Origin: Rhodobacterales bacterium RIFCSPHIGHO2_02_FULL_62_130
GTDB taxonomy: Bacteria > Pseudomonadota > Alphaproteobacteria > Rhodobacterales > Rhodobacteraceae
Direction: 5' to 3'
NCBI GenBank assembly: GCA_001828855.1
Contig: MHZT01000009.1
Coordinates: forward strand, 1-35,212
Length of the DNA: 35,212 nucleotides
Numbering within the stretch: the first letter of the stretch is position 1; the number at the start of each line of letters is the position of its first letter. A program made the position numbers and the translations under genes. The notes under the pieces were generated by a model. It did no database searches and was not told where the DNA came from. It was given only the letters and a program-made list of their open reading frames with translations. Of the stretch, positions 16,300 through 24,448 are shown one piece after another.

Positions 16300-17499
16300 A
16301 TGAACAATGTGGAAATTCTGGAACCTGCGCGGCCGGTGACGAGCGGCGGCTACAAGGTAGATGTGAGCCGGGGCGAGCGGAACGGGCAGGTGTCGTCTGA
16401 ATGGTTCAACCGGCCCGATGACGAGCGGTATCTCTCGCTCGACGATCTTTGGTCATCGGTGAAGAGGCGGTCTGAGCGCAGCCGCAGCAGGGTGGTGCAG
16501 ACGGCGGACATCCGGGTCGAGGCCACGCGCGACAGCGCCGAGCGGTTGCACCTCGTCCTGCGGAAGGCGCGTGAACCGGTGGCGCCCACGCACTGGGCCT
16601 TTGGTCAGCTCGCCAGCATCGTCGGCGCTCCGGTGACCTATCTGCGACAACTGCCCGCGCCTCTGGCAGGGATCAACCTGCAGTATGGCCTCGCCAACCA
16701 CCGCGCGGAGCAGGTGAAAACCTTCGAGACGGAAGACGTCCGCACCGAGTTGCGCGCTGTGACCGGCCCGGACTATGGCCGCATCCATGACCACGAACTG
16801 GTCGAGGCCGTGCAGCGGATTGCGGGCAATGGCACTGACGACACGCGCTGGAAGGTGCCGGGCGTGCTCGACTGGTCGACCGGGGTCTACAACCCCGATG
16901 TCGAGATCAGCCGTGACACGACCACGCTCTATGCCTCGGACCGGGACGTCTTCCTGTTCCTTGTTGATGATCACAACCCAATCGAGGCGGGCAGGCTGCC
17001 TGATAGCTCTCCCGATCTATATTTCCGGGGCTTTTATTGCTGGAATTCCGAGGTCGGGGCGAAAACACTCGGCATGGCCAGCTTCTACCTGCGGGCGGTG
17101 TGCCAAAACCGCAATCTCTGGGGCGTCGAGGATTTTCAGGAGATCACCATCCGCCACTCGAAATATGCCGCATCCCGTTTCGCACATGAGGCAGCCCCTG
17201 GGCTGACGCGGTTCGCCAATTCCTCGCCGCAGGGCTTCGTGAACGGCATCAAGGCGGCGCGGCAGCAGATCGTGGCGCGCAGCGATGAGGACCGGGATGA
17301 TTTCCTGAAGAAGCGGGGCTTCTCGAAGGCCGAATCCGGCAAGATCATCGAGAAGGTGCTGATGGAGGAGGGTCGCCCTCCGGAGAGTATTTTTTATTCT
17401 ATTCAAGGGATTACGAGACTTGCACGCGATAAAACGCAGCAGGATGCGCGTCTCGACATGGAAAGCCGGGCCAAGAAGCTGCTCGATCGCGTCAGCTGA
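16300..17499 (+). CDS. DUF932 plasmid protein
   Basis: A 399-aa protein starting MNNVEILEPARPV, with GGAGAGACTGCT before the ATG. It has the DUF932 domain: THWAFGQLASIVGAPVTYLR, RAVTGPDYGRIHDHELVEAV, YASDRDVFLFLVDD, YFRGFYCWNSEVGAKTLGMA, YLRAVCQNRNLWGVEDFQEI and HSKYAASRF. This family is common on alphaproteobacterial plasmids and in phage-like elements and resembles phage/plasmid LGT-type proteins. Its function is not established; a DNA-metabolism or plasmid-maintenance role is often supposed. It sits directly behind repABC-1, suggesting a backbone gene. Full length. An IS5 relic begins 30 nt after the stop. Confidence 0.85.
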   Translation: MNNVEILEPARPVTSGGYKVDVSRGERNGQVSSEWFNRPDDERYLSLDDLWSSVKRRSERSRSRVVQTADIRVEATRDSAERLHLVLRKAREPVAPTHWAFGQLASIVGAPVTYLRQLPAPLAGINLQYGLANHRAEQVKTFETEDVRTELRAVTGPDYGRIHDHELVEAVQRIAGNGTDDTRWKVPGVLDWSTGVYNPDVEISRDTTTLYASDRDVFLFLVDDHNPIEAGRLPDSSPDLYFRGFYCWNSEVGAKTLGMASFYLRAVCQNRNLWGVEDFQEITIRHSKYAASRFAHEAAPGLTRFANSSPQGFVNGIKAARQQIVARSDEDRDDFLKKRGFSKAESGKIIEKVLMEEGRPPESIFYSIQGITRLARDKTQQDARLDMESRAKKLLDRVS

Positions 17500-17527
17500 G
17501 GTGAGGAGCGGGGCAGGGGGCTCGGAT

Positions 17528-18345
17528 ACCCTAGTCTCACTGACGCTCAAATGCGCACTTCGGCATGAATCCACAGCAAACGACCGGCTTCGTGGAGGGC
17601 CTGCTGCATCTTATCAGGCTGGACTGGACGGTTCCGGATTTCAGCACCTTGAGCCGTCGCCAGAAAACCCTTGCTGTGATCATCCCTTTTCGCGGGTCAC
17701 AGGGGCCGCTGCACCTGCTGATCGACAGCACTGGGATCAAGGTTGAGGGCGAAGGCGAGTGGAACGCCCGTAAGCGCGGGGGTCAGAAACGCCGCGTTTG
17801 GCGCAAGATCCACATCGGGATCGACGAGCAAACGCTGGAGGTTCGAGCGGTTGACGTCACCAGCAATGACGTGGGCGACGCCCCCATGTTGCCCGAACTG
17901 CTCAACCAGATCCCGCTCGACCAAGAGATCGCCAGCATCACGGCTGACGGTGCCTACGACACGTGCAAGTGCCACGATGCAATTGCCGAACGTGGCGCTG
18001 CCGCCGTCATTCCACCTCGCAAGAACACCAAGCCTTGGAAGGCCGATAGTGCCGGGGCGTTTGCCCGCAACGAGGCGCTACGGGTATCAAAATACCTGGG
18101 CCGTACGCTGTGGCGACGATGGAGCGGATACCACCGCCGAAGCCGCGTCGAAACGAAGATGCATTGTGTGAAGCTGCCAGGGCAGCGCTGATGGCGCGCG
18201 ACTTCGATCGTCAGGTCGCGGAATTCCAGGTTCGTGTCGCCGTCCTGAACGGCTTCACCGCCCTGGGCATCACCGTCACGAAGGTCGTGGGATAGGTCTG
18301 TCTGGCAGCAGGGACAGCTCGGCCATCAAACGCTTTGTGCAACAT
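17528..18345 (+). mobile_element. IS5-type element, left end missing, right end split by IS110
   Basis: Homology to the IS5-type elements at 22881 and 35121 begins inside the transposase (LTLK...FGMN) at about 17535, so the left terminal repeat is missing. The right end is recognised by CGCTTTGTGCAACA at about 18331-18343, matching the inverse of the GGCTTTGTTGCGCAAAT end. The last few bases are replaced by the IS110 element whose inverted repeat begins at 18347. Confidence 0.7.
17535..18295 (+). pseudogene. IS5-family DDE transposase, truncated and twice frameshifted
   Basis: Most of the DDE domain is present: DFSTLSRRQKTLAV, LLIDSTGIKVEGEGEWNARK, KRRVWRKIHIGIDEQTLEVR, ITADGAYDTCKCHDAIAERG and AAVIPPRKNTKPWK. 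The first D lies in IDSTG and the second in TADGAYD. The N-terminal third is missing and the frame is broken near 17547. A one-base loss near 18188 puts a TGA after LPGQR; homology continues in the next frame as MARDFDRQVAEFQVRVAVLN. It cannot make a working transposase unless these shifts are sequencing errors. It is the same type as the fragment at 22943. Confidence 0.8.
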
Positions 18346-18358
18346 GTGTAACCGCCCC

Positions 18359-18602
18359 ATGCGCAAGAGGTATTTTTGAAGCAGATTTTGGCGCGTCATC
18401 GGGTGCTGACATGTGTCCGGCCTCATGATGCGGCGTTTCACATGCCGCAGGCCCGTATGGTGTTCGAAGGTCGGGTCCAGATCAAAGCCGCGTGCTCGAA
18501 GGCACTCTGTTGCACACTGGTTCTCCCGATCCCGTCTCACGACGATTGCGCCAAACTACTCCTTGCCCTCTTCCGCTCCGACGTCCTCGCGACCCTGACG
18601 GC
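18359..18602 (-). ncRNA. Candidate seekRNA/bridge RNA region of the IS110 element
   Basis: This 244-nt segment, downstream of the transposase and inside the element's inverted repeat, has no gene of its own. IS110-family recombinases use an element-encoded noncoding RNA to choose targets; in the IS1111 group it is encoded downstream of the transposase. Local stems are visible: TGCGGC/GCCGCA (18429-18434 with 18444-18449, flanked by GGCC on both sides) and GTGC/GCAC (18492-18505). The near-repeat GTGTTCGAAGG / GTGCTCGAAGG (about 18459 and 18492) may form paired loops. The RNA itself is inferred from position and folding. Confidence 0.5.
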
Positions 18603-19631
18603 TTACGCCGCCATGGCCGGAGCCTTGTAGACGCCACCTCGGGCCATCAAAGCCCAGGCGATCCGCGCCATTTTGTTGGCAAGCGCCACCCGCACCAGCA
18701 TCTGCGGCTTGCGTGTCAGCATCCCACCCAGCCAGGTGCCGGACTTGGCCGCAGCATGGACATGCCGCTTGATGATGACGCTGTTGGCCCCAATGATGAA
18801 CAACCGCCTCAGGGATCGCTCGCCCATCCTGGTCGTGGCCCCGAGCCGCTGCTTTCCCCCGGTCGAATGCTGTCGTGGCACCAGACCAAGCCAGGCCGCA
18901 AAGTCCCGTGCCTTGCGGAAGGTCTCCGGCGGCGGGGCCAGCACTGCGATGGCCGTGGCAATCAGTGGGCCGATGCCTGGGATCGTCATCAAGCGCCGGG
19001 CCACGTCATTCTCCTTAGCCCGACGACCGATCTCGGCATCCAGCTTCCCGATCTCCGCCTCCAGATGGGCGAGTGCCGCGATGAGAACCTTCAGCGTGGC
19101 AACAGAATCCGCAGGCAGATCACTTGCCGGGGCCTCCACCAGAGCAATCAGCTTCGATGCGTTTGCCGCGCCCTGAGGCACGATCTGGCCGAATTCGGTA
19201 AGGTGGCCACGCAAGGCGTTGATCGCTTGGGTGCGCTGCCGGATCAGCAGTTCCCGAACCCGGAAGACCATCGCAGCGCCTTGGGTCTCTTCGCTCTTCA
19301 CTGGCACAAAACGCATGGTTGGGCGAACCGCCGCTTCACAAATAGCCTCGGCATCTGCCGCGTCGTTTTTCTGGCGCTTGACGAAGGGCTTGACGTAAGC
19401 AGGTGGGATCAGCCGAACGTCATGCCCCAATTTGCCGATCTCGCGCCCCCAAAAGTGGGCGCCACCACATGCTTCCATAGCAACAACGCAAGGCGGCAGC
19501 TGGCTGAAAAACTCCAACACCTGCATTCGCCTCAACTTCTTGCGCAACACTGCGCGGCCCGTGCCATCGGCCCCATGGACCTGAAATACATTCTTCGCCA
19601 GATCGAGTCCGACCGTGATAATCTCCGACAT
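18603..19631 (-). CDS. IS110-family transposase (DEDD recombinase), intact
   Basis: A 342-aa protein from the ATG at 19631 (MSEIITVGLDLAKNVFQVHG). A longer frame to 19673 runs into the leader and is less likely. The N-terminal RuvC-like DEDD domain has D in GLDLAKNVFQ, E in VVAMEACGGAHFW and D residues in KRQKNDAADAEAI. A coiled-coil-like linker follows (about 170-215). The C-terminal Transposase_20 domain has MTIPGIGPLIATAIAVL, FAAWLGLVPRQHSTGGKQRL and RRLFIIGANSVI; the Ser in the RQHSTGGK segment is the expected nucleophile. It excises and inserts the element without target duplication. Length and motifs are complete, so it may be active. A 469-codon frame on the opposite strand is only its shadow. 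Confidence 0.92.
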   Translation of the reverse strand: MSEIITVGLDLAKNVFQVHGADGTGRAVLRKKLRRMQVLEFFSQLPPCVVAMEACGGAHFWGREIGKLGHDVRLIPPAYVKPFVKRQKNDAADAEAICEAAVRPTMRFVPVKSEETQGAAMVFRVRELLIRQRTQAINALRGHLTEFGQIVPQGAANASKLIALVEAPASDLPADSVATLKVLIAALAHLEAEIGKLDAEIGRRAKENDVARRLMTIPGIGPLIATAIAVLAPPPETFRKARDFAAWLGLVPRQHSTGGKQRLGATTRMGERSLRRLFIIGANSVIIKRHVHAAAKSGTWLGGMLTRKPQMLVRVALANKMARIAWALMARGGVYKAPAMAA

Positions 19632-19809
19632 GACCGCTCCCCTTTGTGGATCCTCGCAGACCCACCTTGGCACACTGATGCTGTCGGGGGGCGGTTACAT
19701 CATCAGAGTCATGGCCACGTGAAAAAATTGTGGTTCCATCCGGGTGCTGGGGGCGTAACATATTGGCGAGAATGCCTTATGCAGGGGCAAGATATTGCTT
19801 GGGTGACGG

Positions 19810-21603
19810 ATGGACAAAATATTGCTGGCCGACGCAATCAATGCCGCCGGGATTGCAGCTCTTGTGTTGGACGGGTCCGACCGTATCCTTGGCTGCACTG
19901 ATGCTGCGGGGCGGCTTCTGGGCTATAATCCAGATCAATTAATTGGGTTACCGATCACCTCCTTTCTTCCGGAGTATCCGGAGAATGGTATTGGCTTGGG
20001 CCAAACTCAGGAATTGACGGTGCAAAGCCCGGCCGGTGCGCCTCTGTCGCTAGACGCCAATATTGTGCGCTGGACCGATCCCGCCGGACAGAATCGCACG
20101 ACCGTCATATTGCGCGAGGCCGCTGTCGAACGCGAAGTTGCGCGGATCACACAAAATGAACTGATCCAGTCCGATAATGCGATCCGCGGTGCAAATATAG
20201 GTGTTTTTGAATATGACACCGCAACTAAGTCCGTTTCCGTGTCCTCCATCTGGCGAAAGATGTTAGAACTGGAACCTGATGAAACCCTTGATTTGCAGGC
20301 TGAATGGCGAAGCCGTGTTCATCTTGATGATCTGGCTGAGGCTCTCAGGCCGGTTGATCTTTGCGCGGCAGGTCTGGCCGAGCGGGCGAGTTGCGAATAC
20401 CGGCTTCACGCGCGGGATCGGACGCATTGGCGCTGGATGCGGACCGATATCGCGGTTGCCCGCCGGGATCGGGATGGTAAGGCCACCCTGCTTGTCGGCG
20501 CGCAAACCGATGTGACAGACCGGAAGGCAATGGAAGAGGCATTGCGGATCAGCGCCGAGCAATTCCGATCCGCCTTTGAAAACGCACCGATCGGCAAGGC
20601 CGTTGTTGCACTTGACGGCTCATGGCTCAGGGTCAATCCAGCGCTTTGCACTTTGCTGGGTTTCAGTGAAGATGAATTTCGTCGGACCAATTTTCAAAGC
20701 CTGACATTTCCGGACGATCTTGAGGCAGATCTTAGTTTGCTGCGGCAACTTGTGGCGGGTGAAATCCAGTCCTACACGATGGAAAAGCGCTATATTCGCG
20801 CCAATGGTGCCATCATGTGGGGGCTGTTAAGAGTCGGGATGGTGCGAACCGCCGAAGGAAAGCCCGATCATTTCATTGCACAGGTGATCGATATTACAGA
20901 ACAACGGCGACTTGACCGGCTTAAAAGCGAATTTGTCGCCGTGGTCAGCCATGAATTGAGAACCCCCCTGACCGCAATCCTCGGAGCCTTGTCGCTTTTG
21001 ACGACCTATGACGATGATACCTTGCCTGACGAGGCGCAGCGGCTTCTTTTTATCGCCAAGACAAACGGCGACCGTCTGCACAACCTGATCAACGATATTC
21101 TTGATTTCCAGAAATTTTCGGCCGGGCAGATGCCGTTCTCACTTGAGCGACATGCGGTTGCCACCCTTGTCGAAGACACGTTGTTGGCGAACCTTGCCCT
21201 TTGCGACAAACACGGGGTCCGGTTCAATAGTTCCTTGCGCGAACGGTCACTTTCTTGCGTTGTTGACCCAAAGCGGTTCCATCAGGTGATGGCCAATCTT
21301 CTGTCCAATGCCGCGAAGTTTGCCAATCATGGCAGCATGATTGAGGTCGCTGCCGAAAAACAGGGTCCCTCCATCCGCATTTCCATCAAGAACACCGGCC
21401 CCGGAATAGAGGAAGCGTTTCGGGATCGGGTTTTCATGCCGTTCTCGCAAGAGTCTTCAATGTCTGACCTCAGGTCTGGCGGCACCGGACTGGGCCTTAG
21501 CATCACCAAACAAATCGTGGAACAGATGGGCGGCGAGATCGGTTTTGAAAGCATCCCGAATGAGAGCACCGTATTCTGGTTCACGATCCGCGCTGACCAA
21601 TAA
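19810..21603 (+). CDS. Cytoplasmic multi-PAS hybrid-less sensor histidine kinase
   Basis: A 597-aa protein with GGGTGACGG before the ATG. No transmembrane segment, so a soluble sensor. Three PAS-like regions: about 8-105 (ALVLDGSDRILGCTDAAGRL), 125-240 (ANIGVFEYD...LLVGAQTDVTDRKAME) and 250-367 (FENAPIGKAVVALDGSWLRV ... QVIDITEQRRL). HisKA with phosphoacceptor H381 in VVSHELRTPLTAI. HATPase: N-box NLLSNAAKFA (496-505), G1 NTGPGI (528-533), F-box MPFSQES, G2 GGTGLGLSI (557-565). All catalytic boxes are intact. No receiver domain is attached; the likely partner is the convergent response regulator at 21662-22627. The signal is unknown; the second and third PAS domains look like redox or small-ligand sensors. 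It lies just after the IS110 element, whose end could supply or cut its promoter. Confidence 0.9.
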   Translation: MDKILLADAINAAGIAALVLDGSDRILGCTDAAGRLLGYNPDQLIGLPITSFLPEYPENGIGLGQTQELTVQSPAGAPLSLDANIVRWTDPAGQNRTTVILREAAVEREVARITQNELIQSDNAIRGANIGVFEYDTATKSVSVSSIWRKMLELEPDETLDLQAEWRSRVHLDDLAEALRPVDLCAAGLAERASCEYRLHARDRTHWRWMRTDIAVARRDRDGKATLLVGAQTDVTDRKAMEEALRISAEQFRSAFENAPIGKAVVALDGSWLRVNPALCTLLGFSEDEFRRTNFQSLTFPDDLEADLSLLRQLVAGEIQSYTMEKRYIRANGAIMWGLLRVGMVRTAEGKPDHFIAQVIDITEQRRLDRLKSEFVAVVSHELRTPLTAILGALSLLTTYDDDTLPDEAQRLLFIAKTNGDRLHNLINDILDFQKFSAGQMPFSLERHAVATLVEDTLLANLALCDKHGVRFNSSLRERSLSCVVDPKRFHQVMANLLSNAAKFANHGSMIEVAAEKQGPSIRISIKNTGPGIEEAFRDRVFMPFSQESSMSDLRSGGTGLGLSITKQIVEQMGGEIGFESIPNESTVFWFTIRADQ

Positions 21604-21661
21604 TCGCAAATCACATCCGAAGATCAGGCCCGGGCAATACAACCCGCCCTTGCGCCCTTAT

Positions 21662-22627
21662 CTAGCGCTTGTGTCCCTTAATATTCACAGTCGGAGGCTT
21701 GTCATTTTTTGTGGTTGATCTGTTTTCAGCGCGTGCAATGGCGGTTTCCAGTGATTTCGTCGCGGCATCGGCACTGCTTGCATTTGGCTGAATAGGGTTC
21801 CCTACCGATATTTCCAAATCCATCGGCGCGCCGCTGTTATATTCGAAATTCTTTGTATCCAGCAGGTGCTGCACTTCGGATTCGATCTCGCAAGACCGTA
21901 GCGGCGTTGCACTGTTTGACAGAACCAGAAATATCCCCTTGCCCACATATGAAATCAGCACACCAACTCTTTGCAGGATTTCCCTTATGGAATCCGCAAC
22001 CTCCCGAAGCGCATAGGTGAATTCTTCGGTGGTCGTGTGGTCATATATGTCTTCGATCCGGTCCAGCTTGATCGCAATGATCTGTGATGCCGCAAGGCCC
22101 GAGCGCGAACTTTGTCTGAGATAGTTTAACAATGAGGCCCGGTCGGTCAGATCCTTTCCGCCTTCAAGACGAATGGCATCGGTCACATCGAATCCGTGGT
22201 TTCGATGTATGACGGAACCCCGCTCTTTCGCGGCTTTGGCTTCTTGCCTTGCAGCAATCAGTTGTTCCGCGATCCTGAGACGGGCGCCAAGTTCATTGAT
22301 ATCAAAAGGTTTGGTTGCATAGTCCGTAGCACCAGCCTTGAACGCCCTGTCCATGTAATCCCGTTCGGACATCGCGGTCAGCATAATGATCGGCGTGCTG
22401 CGGTATGCTTCAAGCAGCCTTACGCATCTGCACAGCTCGATGCCGTCCATGTCAGGCATGTTTATGTCAAGAAGAAGGCAGTCGAAAATCGCCTTGCCGT
22501 TGACCAGCGTGTCAAGCGCGTCAACCGCAGAGGAAAAGGTTGTCACATCTGAAAAACCCACTCGCGCCGCAAGGAGTGGCATCAATTCAAGAATATAGGG
22601 CTCGTCGTCGACTGCGAGGATTTTCAT
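21662..22627 (-). CDS. Response regulator with degenerate GGDEF-like output domain
   Basis: The best start is the ATG at 22627 (MKILAVDDEPYILELMPLLA), giving 321 aa; the frame continues to 22753 without protein character. REC domain: acidic pair D7/D8, phosphoacceptor D54 in CLLLDINMPDMDG, T84 in MLTAMS and K106 in ATKPFD, all present. A helical linker (about 115-150) follows. The C-terminal region (about 165-290) has the spacing of a GGDEF domain (SLLNYLRQSSRSG, IAIKLDRIEDIYD, VADSIREILQRVGVLISYVG), but YVGKGIFLVL stands where RxGGDEFxxL should be, so no cyclase activity is expected. It may act by protein contact. It ends tail-to-tail with the histidine kinase, 58 nt apart, and the two probably form a pair. 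Confidence 0.85.
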   Translation of the reverse strand: MKILAVDDEPYILELMPLLAARVGFSDVTTFSSAVDALDTLVNGKAIFDCLLLDINMPDMDGIELCRCVRLLEAYRSTPIIMLTAMSERDYMDRAFKAGATDYATKPFDINELGARLRIAEQLIAARQEAKAAKERGSVIHRNHGFDVTDAIRLEGGKDLTDRASLLNYLRQSSRSGLAASQIIAIKLDRIEDIYDHTTTEEFTYALREVADSIREILQRVGVLISYVGKGIFLVLSNSATPLRSCEIESEVQHLLDTKNFEYNSGAPMDLEISVGNPIQPNASSADAATKSLETAIARAENRSTTKNDKPPTVNIKGHKR

Positions 22628-22880
22628 TCTGGCCCTCTTGATCGTTGCGGCGTTTTTGTCACAGATCGCAATCGTTAAGAAGCACGCAGCTATGGCCGCA
22701 TAGTTAGATGATTCCCCCGACAATGCCAAGCAAGACTGTTGGCCCACACGCATAGGGGCTATTATCGGCCAGTTTCGGCTGTGGACGGCCTCGCCAGCAT
22801 TGGAAATGCTCGGAAATATTTATGTCCATCGGATATCGCCCTGCGTGCCAGAGCAGTGATCCGGCGCAGGTATCGACAAG

Positions 22881-23386
22881 TCTGTGTTGCGCAAATCGCG
22901 TGAGGGATTCATCTCGTGAATCCAGCGTGGTAGCTGGGCTGTATGAGCAGACCAACACTCCCGAGCTACAAGGCCAGGAACTGGCGCGCCTATAACAATG
23001 CGCTGAAGCGCCGTGACTCGCTGACAATATGGTTCGATCCCGCCATGGCCTGGGGAGTCACGCCAACCGGCAAACGCGGGCGGCAGCCCGACTACAGCGA
23101 CGCCGCCATCCAGACCTGTCTGACGATGAAGGTGCTGTTCGGCATGGCGCTACGGCAAACGAAAGGGTTCGTTGAGCGCCTGCTGCGGCTGCTCGACCTG
23201 GACTGGGCCGTGCCAGACTTCAGCACTCTGTCGCGGCGCCAGAAGGCCCTGAAGGTGAACATCCCTTACCGCGGCTCGGACGGCCCCCTGTACATGTTGG
23301 TCTATAGCACCGGGATCAAGGTCGAGGCCGAACAGGAATGGAACGCCCGTAAGCATGGCGGCACGAAGCGCAGGGTCTTGCGCAAT
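22881..23386 (+). mobile_element. IS5-type element, 5' part only
   Basis: The left end is recognised by CTGTGTTGCGCAAAT at about 22881-22896. A leader identical in layout to the element at 35121 follows, then a transposase gene that stops at about 23386, where the sequence becomes a sugar-permease relic. The right half has been deleted together with the 5' part of the ABC operon. Confidence 0.75.
22905..22923 (+). promoter_or_regulatory. IS5 leader stem-loop
   Basis: GGATTCA-TCTCG-TGAATCC is a perfect 7-bp stem with a 5-nt loop, 20 nt before the transposase ATG at 22943. The same stem with a different loop (CTCTG) occurs at 35145-35163. A fold-back structure that limits translation of read-through transcripts, as known for IS10 and IS50, is a plausible role. 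Confidence 0.45.
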
Positions 23387-23428
23387 TCGAAGCGCGTCGG
23401 GCGGACCATCTGGCGGCTATGCGCGTGA
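22943..23428 (+). pseudogene. IS5-family transposase, C-terminally truncated
   Basis: It starts MSRPTLPSYKARNWRAYNNA and continues RGRQPDYSDAAIQTCLTMKV, RQTKGFVERLLRLLDLDWAV, PDFSTLSRRQKALKVNIPYR and LVYSTGIKVEAEQEWNARKH. The first catalytic Asp position reads VYSTG where the relative at 17.7 kb has IDSTG, so the nucleophile position is altered as well. After KRRVL (about 23380) the frame continues into foreign sequence and stops at 23428. The rest of the DDE domain is absent. Confidence 0.8.
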
Positions 23429-23655
23429 TGTATGATCTAGATGCAATTGGCATGGAGGTGATTGGCGGCGCGTCGCTGACAGGGGGGCTGGTGTCGATCT
23501 TGGGCACGGTCTGGGCGCGATGATCTTTTCGGTCATCGTCTCGGGCTTCACCTCAATCCAACTCGACGCCTATTACCAAGAGATTGTGAAGGGCGGAATC
23601 ATCGTTGGCGCGGTCGTCCTCGATCAGTGGCGGCAAAGCAAACGGGCCGGGGGTG
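23387..23655 (+). pseudogene. Sugar ABC transporter permease, C-terminal relic
   Basis: Only the last 80 residues or so survive: YDLDAIGMEVIGGASLTGG, then after a one-base shift near 23512 MIFSVIVSGFTSIQLDAYYQ and EIVKGGIIVGAVVLDQW. The pattern ELDAI..VVIGG.SL.GG ... VKG.IIV.AV.LD is the C-terminus of RbsC/FrcC-type permeases. The upstream part was lost at the junction with the IS5 fragment at about 23386. A separate one-base gap near 23430 probably exists too. Confidence 0.75.
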
Positions 23656-23661
23656 AAGGCG

Positions 23662-24417
23662 ATGGCAAACATTATCCTGGAGACGCGCGGCTTGACCAAA
23701 CACTACGGTGGGGTTCACGCGCTGGAAGATGCCAATTTTGTCCTGCACGAAGGCGAGCATGTGGCTGTCGTGGGCGACAACGGCGCGGGCAAGTCAACCT
23801 TTGTGCGGCAGGTGACAGCGGTAGAGCAACGCAGCGCTGGCGAGGTGTTCTTTGAAGGGCAGCCGGTAAATTTCTCCGGCCCTTTGGAAACGCGCGAGGC
23901 CGGGATTGAAACGGTGTTTCAAACACTGGCCTTGGCCGATGACCTCGATGTGCTTCAAACCTGTTTATGGGGCGCGAGTTGTTCAAATTCCGCCTCGGCC
24001 CGTTTTCCTGGCTCGACCGCAAAGCGATGCGCGACCGCACGCTTGAGGCGCTTCGGACCATGGCTGTGAAAATCCCCAACATCGACAACCCAATCCGAAA
24101 CATGTCTGGCGGGCAACGGCAATGTGTCCATCGCACGCACGGCGGCCTTTGCGTCAAAGCTGGTGATCATGGACGAACCGACGGCTGCCCTTGGCGTGCA
24201 GGAAACCGCACAGGTGGAAAACATCATCCGGGGCCTGAAAGAACAGGGAATCCCGATGATCCTGATCTCCCACAACTTACGGCAAGTCTTTGATCTGGTT
24301 GACCGTATCGTCGTATTTCGTCGCGGTCGCATCGTCGCATCCTTGCGTAAGGAGGAGACCGACGGCAATGACATCGTGCGTTACATCACGGGCGTAAAAG
24401 GGAACGAGGCCGCGTGA
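23662..24417 (+). pseudogene. Sugar ABC transporter ATP-binding protein, frameshifted
   Basis: The ATG at 23662 gives MANIILETRGLTKHYGGVHA. Walker A GDNGAGKST is near residues 37-45, followed by the fructose/ribose-type start FEGQPVNFSGPLETREAGIE. The frame breaks near 23957 (LDV then, in the next frame, NLFMGRELFKFRLGPFSW) and again near 24117: MSGGQRQ is in one frame and VSIARTAAFASKLVIMDEPT in the third. Signature, Walker B (LVIMDEPTAALG) and H-loop (ILISHNLRQVFDLVD) are all readable once the frames are joined, so loss is recent or the breaks are sequencing errors. It resembles single-ABC FrcA-type proteins of about 250 aa. The binding-protein gene is absent. Confidence 0.8.
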
Positions 24418-24448
24418 CTTGACGCCGCTTGAAAGGTGGGCCAGCCGA

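Larger units (their letters stand above)
18347..19699 (-). mobile_element. Complete IS110-family element with IS1111-type subterminal inverted repeats
   Basis: TGTAACCGCCCC at 18347-18358 is the exact inverse of GGGGCGGTTACA at 19688-19699. Such 12-bp subterminal repeats are the mark of the IS1111 group within IS110. Between them lie one intact transposase (18603-19631, minus), a short 5' leader and a noncoding 3' segment of 244 nt. The true element ends should lie a few bases outside the repeats. It is inserted in the right terminal repeat of the IS5 element. Related relics occur at 1.0 and 6.8 kb. Confidence 0.8.

Noticed and set aside
18492-19901. 469-codon plus-strand frame
   Set aside because: It lies antisense to the intact IS110 transposase and reads as Pro/His/Arg-rich shadow sequence with no domain.
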